Shown: positions 1 through 11,667, counted from the stretch's first letter. The stretch: 64,000 bases of DNA from Aliiroseovarius marinus (GCF_004360145.1 NZ_SAIT01000016.1:36434-100433), one strand, 5' to 3'. The notes: generated from the sequence alone by a model not told the origin. Program-made: numbers and translations.

Positions 1-511
1 CGACCCACAGCCAGTCGATCGACATGGCCACACCCAAAAGGGCCAACAGAGACACGACGTCTCGGGCGACGGCGGCCAGTACGACCTCCCAGATCGTGGC
101 GATGGCCTGTGCATCCCCGCGCACGCGCTCCATCAATGTCCCGGGCGAGTTGTCGCGGAAATAGCTGCTGTCCAGCGTCAGCATATGCGCCACCATGTCT
201 GATTGCAGCTTGGCGGCCACGCGCTGGCCCACATGGACCATCAACACGCGGTGCCCGAAGGCGGCGAACGCGCGCGTGACGAAGATGCCCGCGACGATCA
301 GGGCGACGACGACGATGGCCTGTGTGGAGCCCGACGAGAACGCCACATCGAACATCGGCTTGATCATGTAGCTCAGGCCACCCAGCGCCAGCCCCTCGGT
401 CAGCATCAACAGCATCGCCAGCACCAAGGGCAGGCGGTAGGCGCGCATATAGCCTTTCCACAGCCAGCGGATCATCTCTTTCTGGTCGGTGCGGGCAGTC
501 TCAGAACTCAT
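1..511 (-). CDS. ABC exporter, MsbA-like, N-terminal transmembrane part (cut by window edge)
   Basis: The gene starts at an ATG on the minus strand (509-511) and runs off the left edge, leaving about 170 residues. After a short cytoplasmic lead come hydrophobic segments at about residues 28-50 and 66-85, and then the helical bundle of a type IV ABC exporter transmembrane domain. That stretch contains 'FRDNSPGTLMERV', the usual phrase around the first coupling helix. The ATPase domain would lie outside the window. The start overlaps the stop of the phosphatase gene (TAATG), so the two are co-translated. The MsbA/lipid A exporter family is the likely home; the substrate is not shown by this fragment. 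Confidence 0.8.
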   Translation of the reverse strand, partial: MSSETARTDQKEMIRWLWKGYMRAYRLPLVLAMLLMLTEGLALGGLSYMIKPMFDVAFSSGSTQAIVVVALIVAGIFVTRAFAAFGHRVLMVHVGQRVAAKLQSDMVAHMLTLDSSYFRDNSPGTLMERVRGDAQAIATIWEVVLAAVARDVVSLLALLGVAMSIDWLWV

Positions 512-1194
512 TACTTTTTCCGTTTCGCCTGAAAGGCTTGTGTGATTGCCTCGGGGTCATAATGCTGTGTCAGCCAATCCCGGATCGAGATCGGGTCGTT
601 CTTGTAGTGATCGGCATAGGCATGGATCATCGCGGTTAGAATACCCGCTTTCGACCAGCGTTGGTGGGCGTATTTCAAGGACAGCTGCGCGCGCGCGTCG
701 TCAACCGTCGCGCCACACTGGTCCAACAGATAAAGCGCCGACGCGATGCCAGTGCGATCTGCGCCGGATTTGCAGTGGATCAGAAACGGCTTTTCGGCGC
801 GTTCCATGATGTCCAGAAGCTCAAGATATACCTCGCGTTCCATCGCAGCGTAGGCGGTCATCTGGTGGTTGATCAGCGTCATGCCATAGTCGCGGCAGGC
901 TTCGACCTCGAATAGATAGTGCGAGAATTTGCTTTCGCCTCGCAGGTTGATCACGGTCTTGATCCCGGCCGCTTTCAGCGCCGGAAAATGTACCGGATCG
1001 GGCTGGTTTGACCGCCACGCATCGGGCGACAGCTGATAGCGATTGGGCAGAACCCGCCGAACAAAGGAATGGTCGATGATGTTGCTGCGCAGCCGTGCTG
1101 CACGCCGTGCTTCGGGCGTCGAGATGTCCATCCCGAACCCGTTCTTCCACGCACGTTCGCGTCGTTTGATCTTGGCATACAAGCTCTTGAACAT
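511..1194 (-). CDS. Cys-based dual-specificity/tyrosine phosphatase family protein
   Basis: A 227-residue protein with the P-loop signature HCKSGADRTG: catalytic Cys141, five residues, then Arg147. It is preceded by 'VINLRGES', the usual strand of DSP/Siw14-like phosphatases. The ATG at 1194 (MFKSLYAKIK) is preferred. A longer reading frame to 1266 has no better ribosome site, and its extra residues do not look conserved. The last base of its stop is shared with the ATG of the MsbA-like exporter. This suggests a role near the envelope, but the substrate is unknown. Confidence 0.75.
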   Translation of the reverse strand: MFKSLYAKIKRRERAWKNGFGMDISTPEARRAARLRSNIIDHSFVRRVLPNRYQLSPDAWRSNQPDPVHFPALKAAGIKTVINLRGESKFSHYLFEVEACRDYGMTLINHQMTAYAAMEREVYLELLDIMERAEKPFLIHCKSGADRTGIASALYLLDQCGATVDDARAQLSLKYAHQRWSKAGILTAMIHAYADHYKNDPISIRDWLTQHYDPEAITQAFQAKRKK

Positions 1195-1350
1195 GCGGTT
1201 TCGGTCCAGATCTGAGTTTCCGCCCAAAAGGGTACCTACGGGATGTAACTTGTCCGCGCGCCACAAACAAGAAGGTGGCCCTGACTACGGCGTTGACGCA
1301 ATTGGGATGGCGCATTACCGCTTGAGGTCTGAGAAGTGAAAGAGCCCCCC

Positions 1351-2550
1351 ATGTCCCTATCCCACGGTCGTTCCTATCTGGCCATTCCCGGCCCCTCGGT
1401 CATGCCGGATCGCGTGCTGCAAGCCATGCACCGCGCCGCCCCGAATATCTATGCGGGCGAGGTCGTGGACATGATGCCGGGGCTGATTGACGGGCTGAAA
1501 TCGGTCGCCCGCACCCGGCATCACGCGGTGATCTATATCGCCAATGGCCACGGTGCGTGGGAAGCGGCGCTATCGAACACATTGGCCCCCGGCGACAAGG
1601 TGTTGTCGCTGTGTACCGGGCGGTTCGGGCATGGCTGGAGCGAAATGGCGAGCGGGCTGGGCATCGATCCAGTGATCGAGGAGTTCGGTCTGAAAACGCC
1701 CGTTGATCCCACCCGTGTCGAGGCGCTTTTGCGTGCGGACACTGCACACGAACTAAAGGCGGTTCTGCTGACCCATGTGGATACGTCGACGTCGATCCGG
1801 AACGACGTGGCGGCAATGCGCGCGGCGATGGATGCGGCGGGCCACCCAGCGCTGTTGATGGTGGATTGCATCGCCTCGATGGGCTGTGACCGGTTCGAGA
1901 TGGACGAGTGGGGCGTGGATGTCGCCATCGCGGCCTCGCAAAAGGGGCTGATGGTGCCGCCGGGTATGGGGTTTGTCTTCTTCAACGACAAAGCCGCCGC
2001 CGCCCGCGCTGCCAATCCCCGCGTGTCGCGCTATTGGGATTGGGAGCCGCGCGCTAATCCAGAACTCTTCTATCAGTATTTCGGTGGCACCGCCCCGACA
2101 CATCACCTCTATGGATTGCGGGAATCCCTCGCGATGATTGCCGAAGAAGGCGGGATGGAGGCTGTCTGGGCGCGTCACACACATCTGGCCCGCGCGATCT
2201 GGGCGGCGTTTGACGCGTGGGGGGCGGATGGCCCACTGCAGATGAACGTGGCCGACCCGGCGCATCGCTCGACCGCAGTGACCTCGCTGCATGTCGGTGC
2301 GCCGCTTGGCACCGCGCTGCGCAATTGGACCGAGCAGAACATGGGCGTCACACTGGGTATTGGTCTTGGTATGTCCACGCCCGAAGACCCGAAAGGCGAC
2401 GGGTTTTTCCGTCTGGGCCATATGGGGCATGTGAACGCGCCGATGGTGATGGGCGCGCTGTCTGCCATTCAATCGGGCCTAACCGCGCTGGGCATCCCGC
2501 ATGGTGTGGGCGCGCTGGATGCTGCCGCGCAGGTGATTGCCGAAGTGTAA
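1351..2550 (+). CDS. Class V PLP aminotransferase (alanine/serine-glyoxylate aminotransferase family)
   Basis: A 399-residue fold-type I PLP enzyme of the AGAT/SgaA/PucG group. The N-terminus has the family phrase 'IPGPSVMPDRVLQAM'. The PLP-binding lysine lies in 'AASQKGLMVPPG', with 'VDCIASMG' upstream supplying the aspartate that pairs with the pyridine nitrogen. The ATG at 1351 has an AAAGAG purine stretch in front; a GTG at 1336 in the same frame is less likely. Family members use glyoxylate as amino acceptor, with serine, alanine or ureidoglycine as donor. No purine-ureide genes adjoin it, so the donor is left open. Confidence 0.8.
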   Translation: MSLSHGRSYLAIPGPSVMPDRVLQAMHRAAPNIYAGEVVDMMPGLIDGLKSVARTRHHAVIYIANGHGAWEAALSNTLAPGDKVLSLCTGRFGHGWSEMASGLGIDPVIEEFGLKTPVDPTRVEALLRADTAHELKAVLLTHVDTSTSIRNDVAAMRAAMDAAGHPALLMVDCIASMGCDRFEMDEWGVDVAIAASQKGLMVPPGMGFVFFNDKAAAARAANPRVSRYWDWEPRANPELFYQYFGGTAPTHHLYGLRESLAMIAEEGGMEAVWARHTHLARAIWAAFDAWGADGPLQMNVADPAHRSTAVTSLHVGAPLGTALRNWTEQNMGVTLGIGLGMSTPEDPKGDGFFRLGHMGHVNAPMVMGALSAIQSGLTALGIPHGVGALDAAAQVIAEV

Positions 2551-2585
2551 CCTATCGGGAACGCACCTTGTGCTACATGGTATTT

Positions 2586-2680
2586 GGTGGCTCACTGCGT
2601 GAGCCTGATGGGGCTTTGCCCCCGAGGGATCTTCCTGTGGAAGATCACTCTCCCCCAAGGTATTTCGGGCAAGAGGAAAG
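2586..2680. repeat. Tail-to-tail intergenic repeat, copy A
   Basis: A string of short hairpins sits between two convergent genes: GGCTCAC...GTGAGCC, GGGGC-ttt-GCCCC and GATCTTCC-tgt-GGAAGATC. They are followed by CCCCCAAGGTATTTCGGGCA and AAGAGGAAA. The first two hairpins and the tail recur in copy B at 49694-49774, also between convergent genes. It may act as a two-way terminator or be a small interspersed element. Confidence 0.65.
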
Positions 2681-2693
2681 TGGGAGTGTCGGG

Positions 2694-3806
2694 CTATTTT
2701 CTGGCGGATGCGAGCGCTTTGGGGAGGGCGGCGGCGAAGGTGTCCAACTCCTCGGGCCGGCCTGCCGAAATGCGGATGCAGCGGTTTTGCGGGGCGGCAA
2801 AGGGCATGCGGACGAAGACGTCCAGCGCGATGAGCTGATCCAGCACTGCCTTGGCGAATGCGGCGTCTTGTCCGCAATCCACAGCCACGAAGTTGGTCGC
2901 CGAGGGCAGGGTGGTTAGCCCGCCCGCGCGCGCGATCTGGTCAATTCGGGCGCGGGCCTCGGCCACATTCGCGACCACCTGCGAAAGATACCCCTGATCT
3001 TTCAAAGCGGCCAACGCGCCTGCCTGAGACATCCGGCACATGCCGAAATGGTTGCGGATCTTGTTGAAGGCGGTGATCAGGTCGGCCTGTCCAATCGCAT
3101 AGCCAACCCGCGCGCCCGCCATCCCGTACGCTTTCGAGAATGTGCGCATACGGATCACGCGCGGATCGTCTGTGTTCAGCGCAGGCGCGGTGCCTTCCGG
3201 AGCAAATTCGATATAGGCCTCGTCCAGCACCAGTAGGCAGCCCTCGGGCACCGCGTCGATCATGCGCTGAATGGTCTCGGCATCATGCCAGGTTCCCATC
3301 GGGTTGTCCGGGTTGGCGATGTAAACCAGCTTGGCCCCGACCTCGGCCGCCTTGGCGATCAGCGCCACGGGGTCTTCGTGATCGTCCTTATAGGGAACTG
3401 TTTCCAGCACGCCCCCAAAGCCCGCGACGTGGTAGTTGAAGGTCGGATAGGCCCCTTGCGACGTCACGACCGTGTCGCCCGGTCCAATGAGTAGTCGCAC
3501 CAGATAGCCAAGGATCCCGTCGATCCCTTCGCCCACCAGAATGCTTTCCGGTGCGATGCTGTGGTGGTCGGCCAGCGCATGACGCAGGTCGTAGTTTTCC
3601 GGGTCGCCATACATCCAGACATCCCCTGCAGTTGCCTGCATTGCGGAGATTGCGTTGGGCGACGGACCAAACGTGTTCTCGTTCGCGCCCAGCCGTGCTG
3701 CAAACGCACGCCCGCGGGCGCGTTCCTGCGTTTCGGGGCCGACGAAGGGCACGGTTGCAGGAAGGCTGTCGGCAAGCGGGGTCAGGCGGGCATGGGTCTT
3801 GGTCAT
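2694..3806 (-). CDS. Class I/II PLP aminotransferase, histidinol-phosphate aminotransferase-like
   Basis: A 370-residue aminotransferase. It shows 'LGANENTFGPSPNA' near the N-terminus, 'YIANPDNPMGTW', 'LVLDEAYIEFAP' and the PLP lysine in 'TFSKAYGMAGARVGYAIG', which is the HisC-type arrangement. The ATG at 3806 (MTKTHARLTP) is chosen over an upstream one at 3860. No his genes adjoin it, and roseobacters often carry several HisC paralogues. It could therefore serve aromatic amino acids or another pathway. It lies downstream of valS, behind the valS terminator. Confidence 0.75.
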   Translation of the reverse strand: MTKTHARLTPLADSLPATVPFVGPETQERARGRAFAARLGANENTFGPSPNAISAMQATAGDVWMYGDPENYDLRHALADHHSIAPESILVGEGIDGILGYLVRLLIGPGDTVVTSQGAYPTFNYHVAGFGGVLETVPYKDDHEDPVALIAKAAEVGAKLVYIANPDNPMGTWHDAETIQRMIDAVPEGCLLVLDEAYIEFAPEGTAPALNTDDPRVIRMRTFSKAYGMAGARVGYAIGQADLITAFNKIRNHFGMCRMSQAGALAALKDQGYLSQVVANVAEARARIDQIARAGGLTTLPSATNFVAVDCGQDAAFAKAVLDQLIALDVFVRMPFAAPQNRCIRISAGRPEELDTFAAALPKALASARK

Positions 3807-3860
3807 GCTTTTGTTAGAGCAGGGCGCAGGCAGACGGGCAAGGTTGAAATGACGCGCCAA

Positions 3861-3885
3861 AAGAAAAGGCCGGGTCGCCCCGGCC
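3861..3885 (-). terminator. Intrinsic terminator of valS
   Basis: On the minus strand GGCCGGGG-CGA-CCCGGCC is followed at once by TTTTCTT. It lies 6 bases after the valS stop codon. Confidence 0.8.
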
Positions 3886-3891
3886 TGTCCT

Positions 3892-6800
3892 TTAGATTTC
3901 TTTCAGACGCTCAAGTGCGGCGTTCAGCGTCGCCTCTTCCTCTTCGCGGGCGGCAAGGTTTGCCTTGGTCTCGGCCAGAACCTCGGCCGGGGCGTTTTCC
4001 GCAAACTTGGGATTCTTTAGACGCCCGCGCAACCCGCCCAATTCCTTGGCCAGCTTGCCCAGCGTCTTCTCAAGCCGCGCGATTTCCTCGTCCACGTCGA
4101 TGATCTCGGCCAGCGGCAGGGCGAAGATGCCACCCGCGACGGCAACGGTGATGCAGCCCTTGGGCAGTTCGGCCATTTCCGTGATCGAGTCGACCCGCGC
4201 CATGCGCATCACCAGCGCTTGGTTGTTGTCCAAGGCAGTGCGACCAGCTGCGTCCAACTCTTGCTGGATCACCGGGATTTTCAGGCCAGCGGGCACGTGC
4301 ATCTGCGCACGGGCGGAGCGGATGTTTTCGATCAGCGAAATCACCCAATTCATTTCGCGCGCGGCGTCCTCATCCATCAGTTCGGCGCCATATTCCGGCC
4401 AATCCGCGTGGATCAGCATCTTGGGACGCTCTGCAATCTGGCCCCACAGCTCTTCTGTCACGAACGGCATGATCGGGTGCAGCATGATCAGGCACTGGTC
4501 GATGACCCAGGCCATGGTCGCGCGGGTCTCGGCCAACACGGCCTCGTCTTCCGAGTTCAGAAGCGGTTTCGAGAACTCGACATACCAGTCGCAGACCTTG
4601 CCCCAGACATAGGCATAGAGCCCGTGCGCGGCGTCGTTGAAACGGTACGCAGTCAGCGCGGCATCCACGTCTTCGCGGATTTTCGCGGTTTCCGAGATGA
4701 TCCAGCGGTTCACGGTCTGCGTCGGGCTTTTCGGATCGAAATTCGCGACCGGTTTACAGTCGTTCATTTCAGCAAATCTTGCAGCATTCCAAAGTTTGGT
4801 GCCGAAATTCCGGTATCCCGCCACGCGATCCTTGGACATTTTCAACACGCCCCCGATCGAGGCCATGGCGGTATTGGTGAACCGCAAAGCGTCCGCGCCG
4901 TATTCGTCAATGATTTCCAGCGGGTCGATCACATTGCCCGTGGTCTTGGACATTTTCTTGCCCTTCTCGTCACGGACCAACCCGTGCAGATAGACCGTAT
5001 GGAACGGGTTTTTGTGGCAGACGGCCTGCGACATCATCATCATGCGCGCGACCCAGAAGAACAGAATGTCCTGCCCGGTGATCAGCACGTCGCCGGGGAA
5101 GAAGCGTTCGAGTTCATCGGTGTCCTGCGGCCAGCCCAGCGTGCCGAAGGGCCACAGGCCCGACGAGAACCATGTGTCCAACACGTCGGGGTCACGCCAG
5201 ACCGGGTAAACCAGCTTGGTTGGATCCTGCGTGGTCTCATAGGCGGCAAGGCTTTCGGCCAGCATGTGAATGGCCTCAGTGCGGGTGGCCACTTCGACCA
5301 CGCGGGCGTGGTTAAGCGGCGTGGGTAGCGTGACCAGAACTTCATCGAACTGCGGAGCAACCGCGTCGAAGTCATGGGCGCAATGGCTGTGCTCGTGACC
5401 CGGCAGCAGGTCTTGGTCCAGAAGCAGGCGGCCCATTTCGACCAGATCAAGTTCGTTATCGTTCTCGTCGTCCTTGAAGCCTTTGCCAGACAGATCAAGG
5501 CCGTACCACACGGGAACCTGATGGCCCCACCACAGCTGACGCGAGATACACCACGGCTCGATGTTTTCCAGCCAGTGATAGAAGGTTTTCTCGCCGCTTT
5601 CGGGCAGAATTTTCACGTCACCATTGCGGACAGCATCCAACGCAGGACCGGCGATCTTTTCGGCGTCCACGAACCACTGGTCGGTCAGCATCGGCTCGAT
5701 CACGACTTTCGAGCGGTCACCGAAGGGCTGCATGATCGGCTTGTTTTCCACGTAAGGAACGGTGCCGGTGACCTCTTCGCCGTCGACCTCGACGGTTTTG
5801 GTGATCATCACGGCCAGACCTTCGGCGGTGATCTGGTCAACCACCAGCTTACGAGCCTCGAAGCGATCCAATCCGCGGAATTCATCCGGGACAAGGTTCA
5901 TCGCGGCGATCTTCGCCTCGTCGAAGCCTTCTTCGCCATTTGCAATGCGCTGGGCGGTTGCGGCTTCGTCGGCATAGGGCAGGCCATCGGCCCGCATCGC
6001 GCCGCGTGTGTCCATCAGCGAATACATCGGGATGCCGCCGCGCTTGGCGACCTGATAGTCGTTGAAGTCATGCGCGCCGGTGATTTTCACCGCACCCGAC
6101 CCGAAGTTCATATCAGGGTATTCATCGGTGATGATCGGGATCAGGCGGCGATGCTCTTTCGGGCCCACGGGGATTTCACACAGCTTGCCCACGATGGGCG
6201 CATAGCGTTCGTCATCGGGGTGCACAGCAACCGCGCCATCGCCCAGCATGGTTTCCGGGCGGGTTGTGGCGATCGAGATATAGTCGCGCTCTTCTTCAAG
6301 CGTGATGTTTCCGTCTTCGTCCTTCTCGACATAGGTGTAGGTCGCGCCACCGGCCAGCGGGTATTTGAAGTGCCACATATGGCCGGGGGTCTCGATGTTC
6401 TCGACCTCAAGATCCGAGATCGCGGTCTCGAAATGCGGGTCCCAGTTGACCAGACGCTTGCCGCGATAGATCAGGCCCTTGTCGTACATGTCGACGAAGA
6501 CCTTCAGAACGGCATCGTGGAAGTTGGCCGAGTTCTCGTGCCCCGTACGCGGATCACCGGGCGCACCGGCCATGGTAAACGCGTTGCGCGACCAGTCGCA
6601 GGTCGAGCCCAGACGCTTCAGCTGTTCGATGATGGTCGAGCCGTATTCGCCCTTCCATTCCCAGACCTTCTCAAGAAACTTCTCGCGGCCCAGATCACGG
6701 CGACCGGGCTGCTGCGTTTCGGCCAGCATCTTTTCGACCTGAAGCTGGGTGGCGATACCTGCATGGTCCTGACCAGGCTGCCACAGCGTGTCGAAGCCCC

Positions 6801-7017
6801 GCATGCGGTGCCAGCGGATCAGGATGTCCTGCAGCGTGTTGTTGAACGCGTGGCCAAGGTGCAGCGCGCCCGTCACGTTGGGCGGCGGGATCATGATGGT
6901 GAAGCTGTCAGCGCCGGGTTTGGCGTTTGCGCCGGCTTTGAAGGCGCCGGCCTCTTCCCAGGTCTGATAGATGCGTGCTTCGGCAGAGGCTGCGTCGAAG
7001 GTCTTGTCCATGGCCAT
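3892..7017 (-). CDS. valS: Valine--tRNA ligase
   Basis: A 1041-residue class I aminoacyl-tRNA synthetase that charges tRNA-Val with valine and edits threonyl-tRNA. The HIGH motif is HLGH at residues 53-56, after '[12 protein letters not shown]'. The KMSKS motif is 'KKMSKTTGN'. The editing domain carries '[17 protein letters not shown]'. The C-terminal 70 residues ('[20 protein letters not shown]...') form the coiled-coil tRNA-binding arm of ValS. The start at 7017 (MAMDKTFDA) has GGGACG upstream; a start at 7038 is possible. An insertion before the editing motif is common in alphaproteobacterial ValS. Confidence 0.97.
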   Translation of the reverse strand: MAMDKTFDAASAEARIYQTWEEAGAFKAGANAKPGADSFTIMIPPPNVTGALHLGHAFNNTLQDILIRWHRMRGFDTLWQPGQDHAGIATQLQVEKMLAETQQPGRRDLGREKFLEKVWEWKGEYGSTIIEQLKRLGSTCDWSRNAFTMAGAPGDPRTGHENSANFHDAVLKVFVDMYDKGLIYRGKRLVNWDPHFETAISDLEVENIETPGHMWHFKYPLAGGATYTYVEKDEDGNITLEEERDYISIATTRPETMLGDGAVAVHPDDERYAPIVGKLCEIPVGPKEHRRLIPIITDEYPDMNFGSGAVKITGAHDFNDYQVAKRGGIPMYSLMDTRGAMRADGLPYADEAATAQRIANGEEGFDEAKIAAMNLVPDEFRGLDRFEARKLVVDQITAEGLAVMITKTVEVDGEEVTGTVPYVENKPIMQPFGDRSKVVIEPMLTDQWFVDAEKIAGPALDAVRNGDVKILPESGEKTFYHWLENIEPWCISRQLWWGHQVPVWYGLDLSGKGFKDDENDNELDLVEMGRLLLDQDLLPGHEHSHCAHDFDAVAPQFDEVLVTLPTPLNHARVVEVATRTEAIHMLAESLAAYETTQDPTKLVYPVWRDPDVLDTWFSSGLWPFGTLGWPQDTDELERFFPGDVLITGQDILFFWVARMMMMSQAVCHKNPFHTVYLHGLVRDEKGKKMSKTTGNVIDPLEIIDEYGADALRFTNTAMASIGGVLKMSKDRVAGYRNFGTKLWNAARFAEMNDCKPVANFDPKSPTQTVNRWIISETAKIREDVDAALTAYRFNDAAHGLYAYVWGKVCDWYVEFSKPLLNSEDEAVLAETRATMAWVIDQCLIMLHPIMPFVTEELWGQIAERPKMLIHADWPEYGAELMDEDAAREMNWVISLIENIRSARAQMHVPAGLKIPVIQQELDAAGRTALDNNQALVMRMARVDSITEMAELPKGCITVAVAGGIFALPLAEIIDVDEEIARLEKTLGKLAKELGGLRGRLKNPKFAENAPAEVLAETKANLAAREEEEATLNAALERLKEI

Positions 7018-7286
7018 GGTGGTCGTCCCAAATCTCATAAATCAAAGACCGTTTACCCAAGTGGGCGGCAAAGGGAAACCCCGCCTGCGCTTGCAGGTCC
7101 GGGGATTGGTGAATTTGTCCGGACTGATGGGCAATTCGGGGGGGTGCCGAGAAATGGTTAACGAATGAAAGAGTTGGAAGGGGTTTTGACAAATTGATGC
7201 CATATTCAACCCGTAGCAGTTCGGGCTACGCGACGGATCAATCTATGCTGTCTGACGGAAAACCGGATCAACAGGCGAATACACAC

Positions 7287-7625
7287 ATGAAAAAAGCACT
7301 CCTTCTTTTGGCGTTCACCCCCACTATGGCTCTGGCACAGGAACAGACTTTCAATTGCGAGGTTCCGAACGGAAATCTACCCGAAATGGCCGTGACCTTG
7401 GTGGCGATTGACGGTGGCAAGGATGGATATCTGATGATGGGCGGCGAAAAGAAGACGGCCAGTGTGTATCCCGGTCTGGATTCGGTGACCTATCTGATGT
7501 TCAGCGACGACTACAGCTATACGCTGCACTACAATGTGAACCTGAAAGATGGTCACTATGACTTCTCGGCGTCGGGTGCCAAGTCGGGCTGGGGACGCGG
7601 GACCTGCACGGAAGTGACGGGCTAA
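7287..7625 (+). CDS. Small secreted protein of unknown function
   Basis: A 112-residue protein with a clear signal peptide (MKKALLLLAFTPTMALAQ, cleaved after ALA). The mature part is small and beta-rich, with two cysteines (in 'NCEVPNG' and 'GTCTEV') that could pair in the periplasm. I do not recognise the family. The ATG at 7287 is taken because the signal peptide begins there; the frame stays open to 7194. The 269 bases upstream hold no other gene. A strong terminator follows at 7644. Confidence 0.6.
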   Translation: MKKALLLLAFTPTMALAQEQTFNCEVPNGNLPEMAVTLVAIDGGKDGYLMMGGEKKTASVYPGLDSVTYLMFSDDYSYTLHYNVNLKDGHYDFSASGAKSGWGRGTCTEVTG

Positions 7626-7643
7626 CCCACTCCAAGAATTGAC

Positions 7644-7674
7644 AAACGCCCGGACAAGCGCCGGGCGTTTTGCT
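7644..7674. terminator. Bidirectional intrinsic terminator between convergent genes
   Basis: A perfect 10-bp stem AAACGCCCGG / CCGGGCGTTT with a 7-nt loop, followed by TGCTTTT. It lies between the secreted-protein gene and pgm, which converge here. The A-run on the other side gives a T-run for the minus strand as well. Confidence 0.85.
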
Positions 7675-7701
7675 TTTCAGGCGGAACATCCGTGCCTTTG
7701 A

Positions 7702-9369
<1,668 letters not shown>

Positions 9370-9390
9370 TTAAACTATATCGCGACAATC

Positions 9391-9822
9391 TTAGCCCAGC
9401 CGGTCGATCCGCGTCGAGAGGTGGATCAGACTTTCCGAGCCTTTCACCCCGTCGATTTCGCCAATCGCGTCCAAGACCTCGTCCAGCAACGCGGTGGAGG
9501 GTGCCGCCAGTTGCAGCACCATATCCCAGCGGCCCGAGGCCGTGTGGGCGGCTTCGACCTGCGTCAGGGTTTTCAAACGCGCCAAAACGGCAGGGGTCGA
9601 GCGTGGTTCGATCGAAATCAACACGGTTGCGCGGATACGGTCCCCGCGTGCCGCGTCCCCCAGTCGAAGCGCATAGCCCGCGATAATGCCTTTCTCTTCA
9701 AGGCGTTCAATCCGTGCCTGCACGGTCGAGCGCGCCAGCCCCAGCCGCCGTGCCAAGGTTGCCACCGGCAGGCGGGCGTTGCTTTCAAGCTGCGCCAGAA
9801 GTTCGCGGTCTGTGTCGTCCAT
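9391..9822 (-). CDS. Lrp/AsnC family transcriptional regulator
   Basis: A 143-residue Lrp-type regulator: an N-terminal winged helix-turn-helix ('LPVATLARRLGLARSTVQARIERLEEKGIIAGY') and a C-terminal RAM ligand domain. It is transcribed divergently from the PLP decarboxylase gene at 9946, so it probably controls that gene and itself in response to an amino acid. The intergenic gap has a short GACGA-N15-TCGTC inverted repeat at 9846-9870. Confidence 0.85.
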   Translation of the reverse strand: MDDTDRELLAQLESNARLPVATLARRLGLARSTVQARIERLEEKGIIAGYALRLGDAARGDRIRATVLISIEPRSTPAVLARLKTLTQVEAAHTASGRWDMVLQLAAPSTALLDEVLDAIGEIDGVKGSESLIHLSTRIDRLG

Positions 9823-9945
9823 GTGTCAGGTCTTTCTATCATTCTGACGACATTTAACCGGCATTTCGTCCGGAGTGCCACTGGAAATCGACGGCACGGA
9901 TTGAGATTCTAAAGTTAGCGTCAACAGGATCCCGGAAATAAGACC

Positions 9946-11085
9946 ATGAGCAGACAACCCTCGATTTGGCTGACCCCCTTGTCCCACCTCAAGACCGAGC
10001 GCCCGATGCAGCCGGTCATGTATTTCGCACCCGCCGTGCTGCAATCCACCGCGCGCCGCTTTATTGCGGGGTTTGATGGGTTGGTGACCTACGCGGTCAA
10101 AGCCAACGATGCGCCGATGGTGTTGGAGAACCTCGTGACCGCCGGCCTACAGGCCTTCGACGTGGCCAGCCCGGCCGAGATGTTGGCGCTGCGTGCTGTC
10201 TCTCGCGATGTTGAAATGCACTATAACAACCCGGTCCGCTCCCGGTCTGAAATCGCACAGGCCGTGGCGTTGAACGTGCAATCCTATTCCGTGGACAGTG
10301 CGCGCGAGTTGGACAAGCTGATCGCACAGGTGCCGCCGCAGGGCGTTGAAATCTCTGTCCGTTTGGCGCTTCCGGTTGACGGCGCCGCCTATAATTTCGG
10401 GGCAAAGTTCGGCGCGGATCCCGATCAGGCGGTCGCGCTGCTTCAGCATGCGCAGGCGGCGGGCTTTACGCCGTCGATGACCTTCCACCCGGGCACGCAA
10501 TGCGCCGATCCGTCGGCGTGGGTCGCCTATGTCTCGCAATGCGCAGACGTGGCGAAACGTGCGGGCATCCACCTGCATCGCCTGAATGTGGGTGGCGGAT
10601 TTGCCGCGAACCGCGGTGTCGCGCCGGACCTTGAAGCGATCTTCCATGCCATCCATGCGGCCGTCGTGGTCGAGTTTGGTGAGGATGCGCCTGAATTGGT
10701 CTGCGAACCGGGCCGCGCCATGGTGGCCGAGGCCTTCAGCCTTGCGACCTGCGTGAAAGCCATCCGCGAAGATGGCGCCGTCTATCTAAATGACGGGATC
10801 TATGGCGCATTGTCGGAAGCGCCGTCCATTGGTGTGCCGGACCGTCTGAAAACCGTCCGCGCCGATGGGGAGGCCCACCAAGGTGCGCTCGAAAAACGTG
10901 TTGTGTTTGGGCCGACCTGCGATTCTATCGACCAATTGCCGGACCCGCTGGCGCTTCCCGAGGATCTGGCGGAAGAGGACTATCTTCTGATTGCAGGCAT
11001 GGGCGCCTACAGCTTTGCGACCGTCACGCGGTTCAACGGCTATGGTGCGATTGAAACCGTGACGGTGCAGTCGCTGGCGCTTTAA
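9946..11085 (+). CDS. Fold-III PLP decarboxylase, ornithine/lysine decarboxylase type
   Basis: A 379-residue enzyme of the Orn/Lys/DAP/Arg decarboxylase family 2. The PLP lysine is Lys52 in 'VTYAVKANDAP'. A glycine-rich phosphate-binding stretch is 'NVGGGFAAN' and the 'CEPGRAMVAEA' motif is present. Near the C-terminus 'GPTCDSIDQL' carries the catalytic cysteine in the form typical of ornithine decarboxylases, not the CESGD form of DAP decarboxylase. It would make putrescine or cadaverine. It overlaps the stop of the convergent thioesterase by 4 bases, and the divergent Lrp gene suggests amino-acid-responsive control. Confidence 0.82.
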   Translation: MSRQPSIWLTPLSHLKTERPMQPVMYFAPAVLQSTARRFIAGFDGLVTYAVKANDAPMVLENLVTAGLQAFDVASPAEMLALRAVSRDVEMHYNNPVRSRSEIAQAVALNVQSYSVDSARELDKLIAQVPPQGVEISVRLALPVDGAAYNFGAKFGADPDQAVALLQHAQAAGFTPSMTFHPGTQCADPSAWVAYVSQCADVAKRAGIHLHRLNVGGGFAANRGVAPDLEAIFHAIHAAVVVEFGEDAPELVCEPGRAMVAEAFSLATCVKAIREDGAVYLNDGIYGALSEAPSIGVPDRLKTVRADGEAHQGALEKRVVFGPTCDSIDQLPDPLALPEDLAEEDYLLIAGMGAYSFATVTRFNGYGAIETVTVQSLAL

Positions 11086-11561
11086 GCAACCTTCATGATG
11101 ATACAGGTGGTCGAGCCGGTGGCATAAAGCTTGCCATCCTCGACGCCACGGATCTCGCCGTTAGCGATCCCCGTCGAACGCCCGGTGTGTTGGGCCAGAC
11201 CTGTCGCCTCGATCATCATGCCGCGCGGGATGGGGCGAAGGATATTCACCTTGTATTCCAATGTGGTGTAGACCGCCCCCTTCGGGACACGGGTCATCAC
11301 CGCGCAGGCCATCGCGCTGTCCAGAAGCGTGCCGTACCAGCCGCCATGCACGGTGCCCATCGGGTTACAGTGCTCGAATTCGGGGGTGCCGTGGAAGGTG
11401 ACCTTTCCATCTTCGACCGCATGTAGGTGGTAGTTCAGCGTCACTCCAATGGGCGGTCCGGGCACGGTGCCATTCAGGACGCCTTGCATAAACTCCAGCC
11501 CCGACATCGAGGCGGTGACGTCAAGCGTTGGCAGTTGATCGAACGAGGTTGCTTGCAGCAT
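11082..11561 (-). CDS. PaaI-family hotdog thioesterase
   Basis: A 159-residue single hotdog-domain protein with the family signature 'GTVHGGWYGTLLDSAMACAV', the long hotdog helix that carries the active-site region. Such enzymes hydrolyse acyl- or aryl-CoA thioesters. The second half ('YTTLEYKVNILRPIP') matches the usual strand pattern. It lies downstream of metF on the same strand with a 106-bp gap, so co-transcription is uncertain. The substrate is unknown. Confidence 0.8.
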   Translation of the reverse strand: MLQATSFDQLPTLDVTASMSGLEFMQGVLNGTVPGPPIGVTLNYHLHAVEDGKVTFHGTPEFEHCNPMGTVHGGWYGTLLDSAMACAVMTRVPKGAVYTTLEYKVNILRPIPRGMMIEATGLAQHTGRSTGIANGEIRGVEDGKLYATGSTTCIIMKVA

Positions 11562-11632
11562 GAAAAAGGCCTTTCCGAAGCAGTGTCCGGAAAGGCTAGG
11601 TGGTGAGTGTGTTCATGCAAGACTTACGCAGG

Positions 11633-11649
11633 GTCACAAGGTTTGTGAC
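11633..11649. other. Short perfect hairpin after metF
   Basis: GTCACAA-GGT-TTGTGAC lies 18 bases past the metF stop. It has no T-run, so it is either a 3'-end hairpin or a protein-binding palindrome. Confidence 0.35.
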
Positions 11650-11667
11650 GTCGTGGCGTGGCCTTGA

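Noticed and set aside
5374..7161. Long plus-strand open frame of 595 codons
   Set aside because: It lies antisense to valS. Its composition (many Asp, His, Val, Gly, Arg) is the mirror of a GC-rich gene's third positions.
7186..7210. TTGACA as a -35 box before the small secreted protein
   Set aside because: No acceptable -10 hexamer lies 16-18 bases further on.
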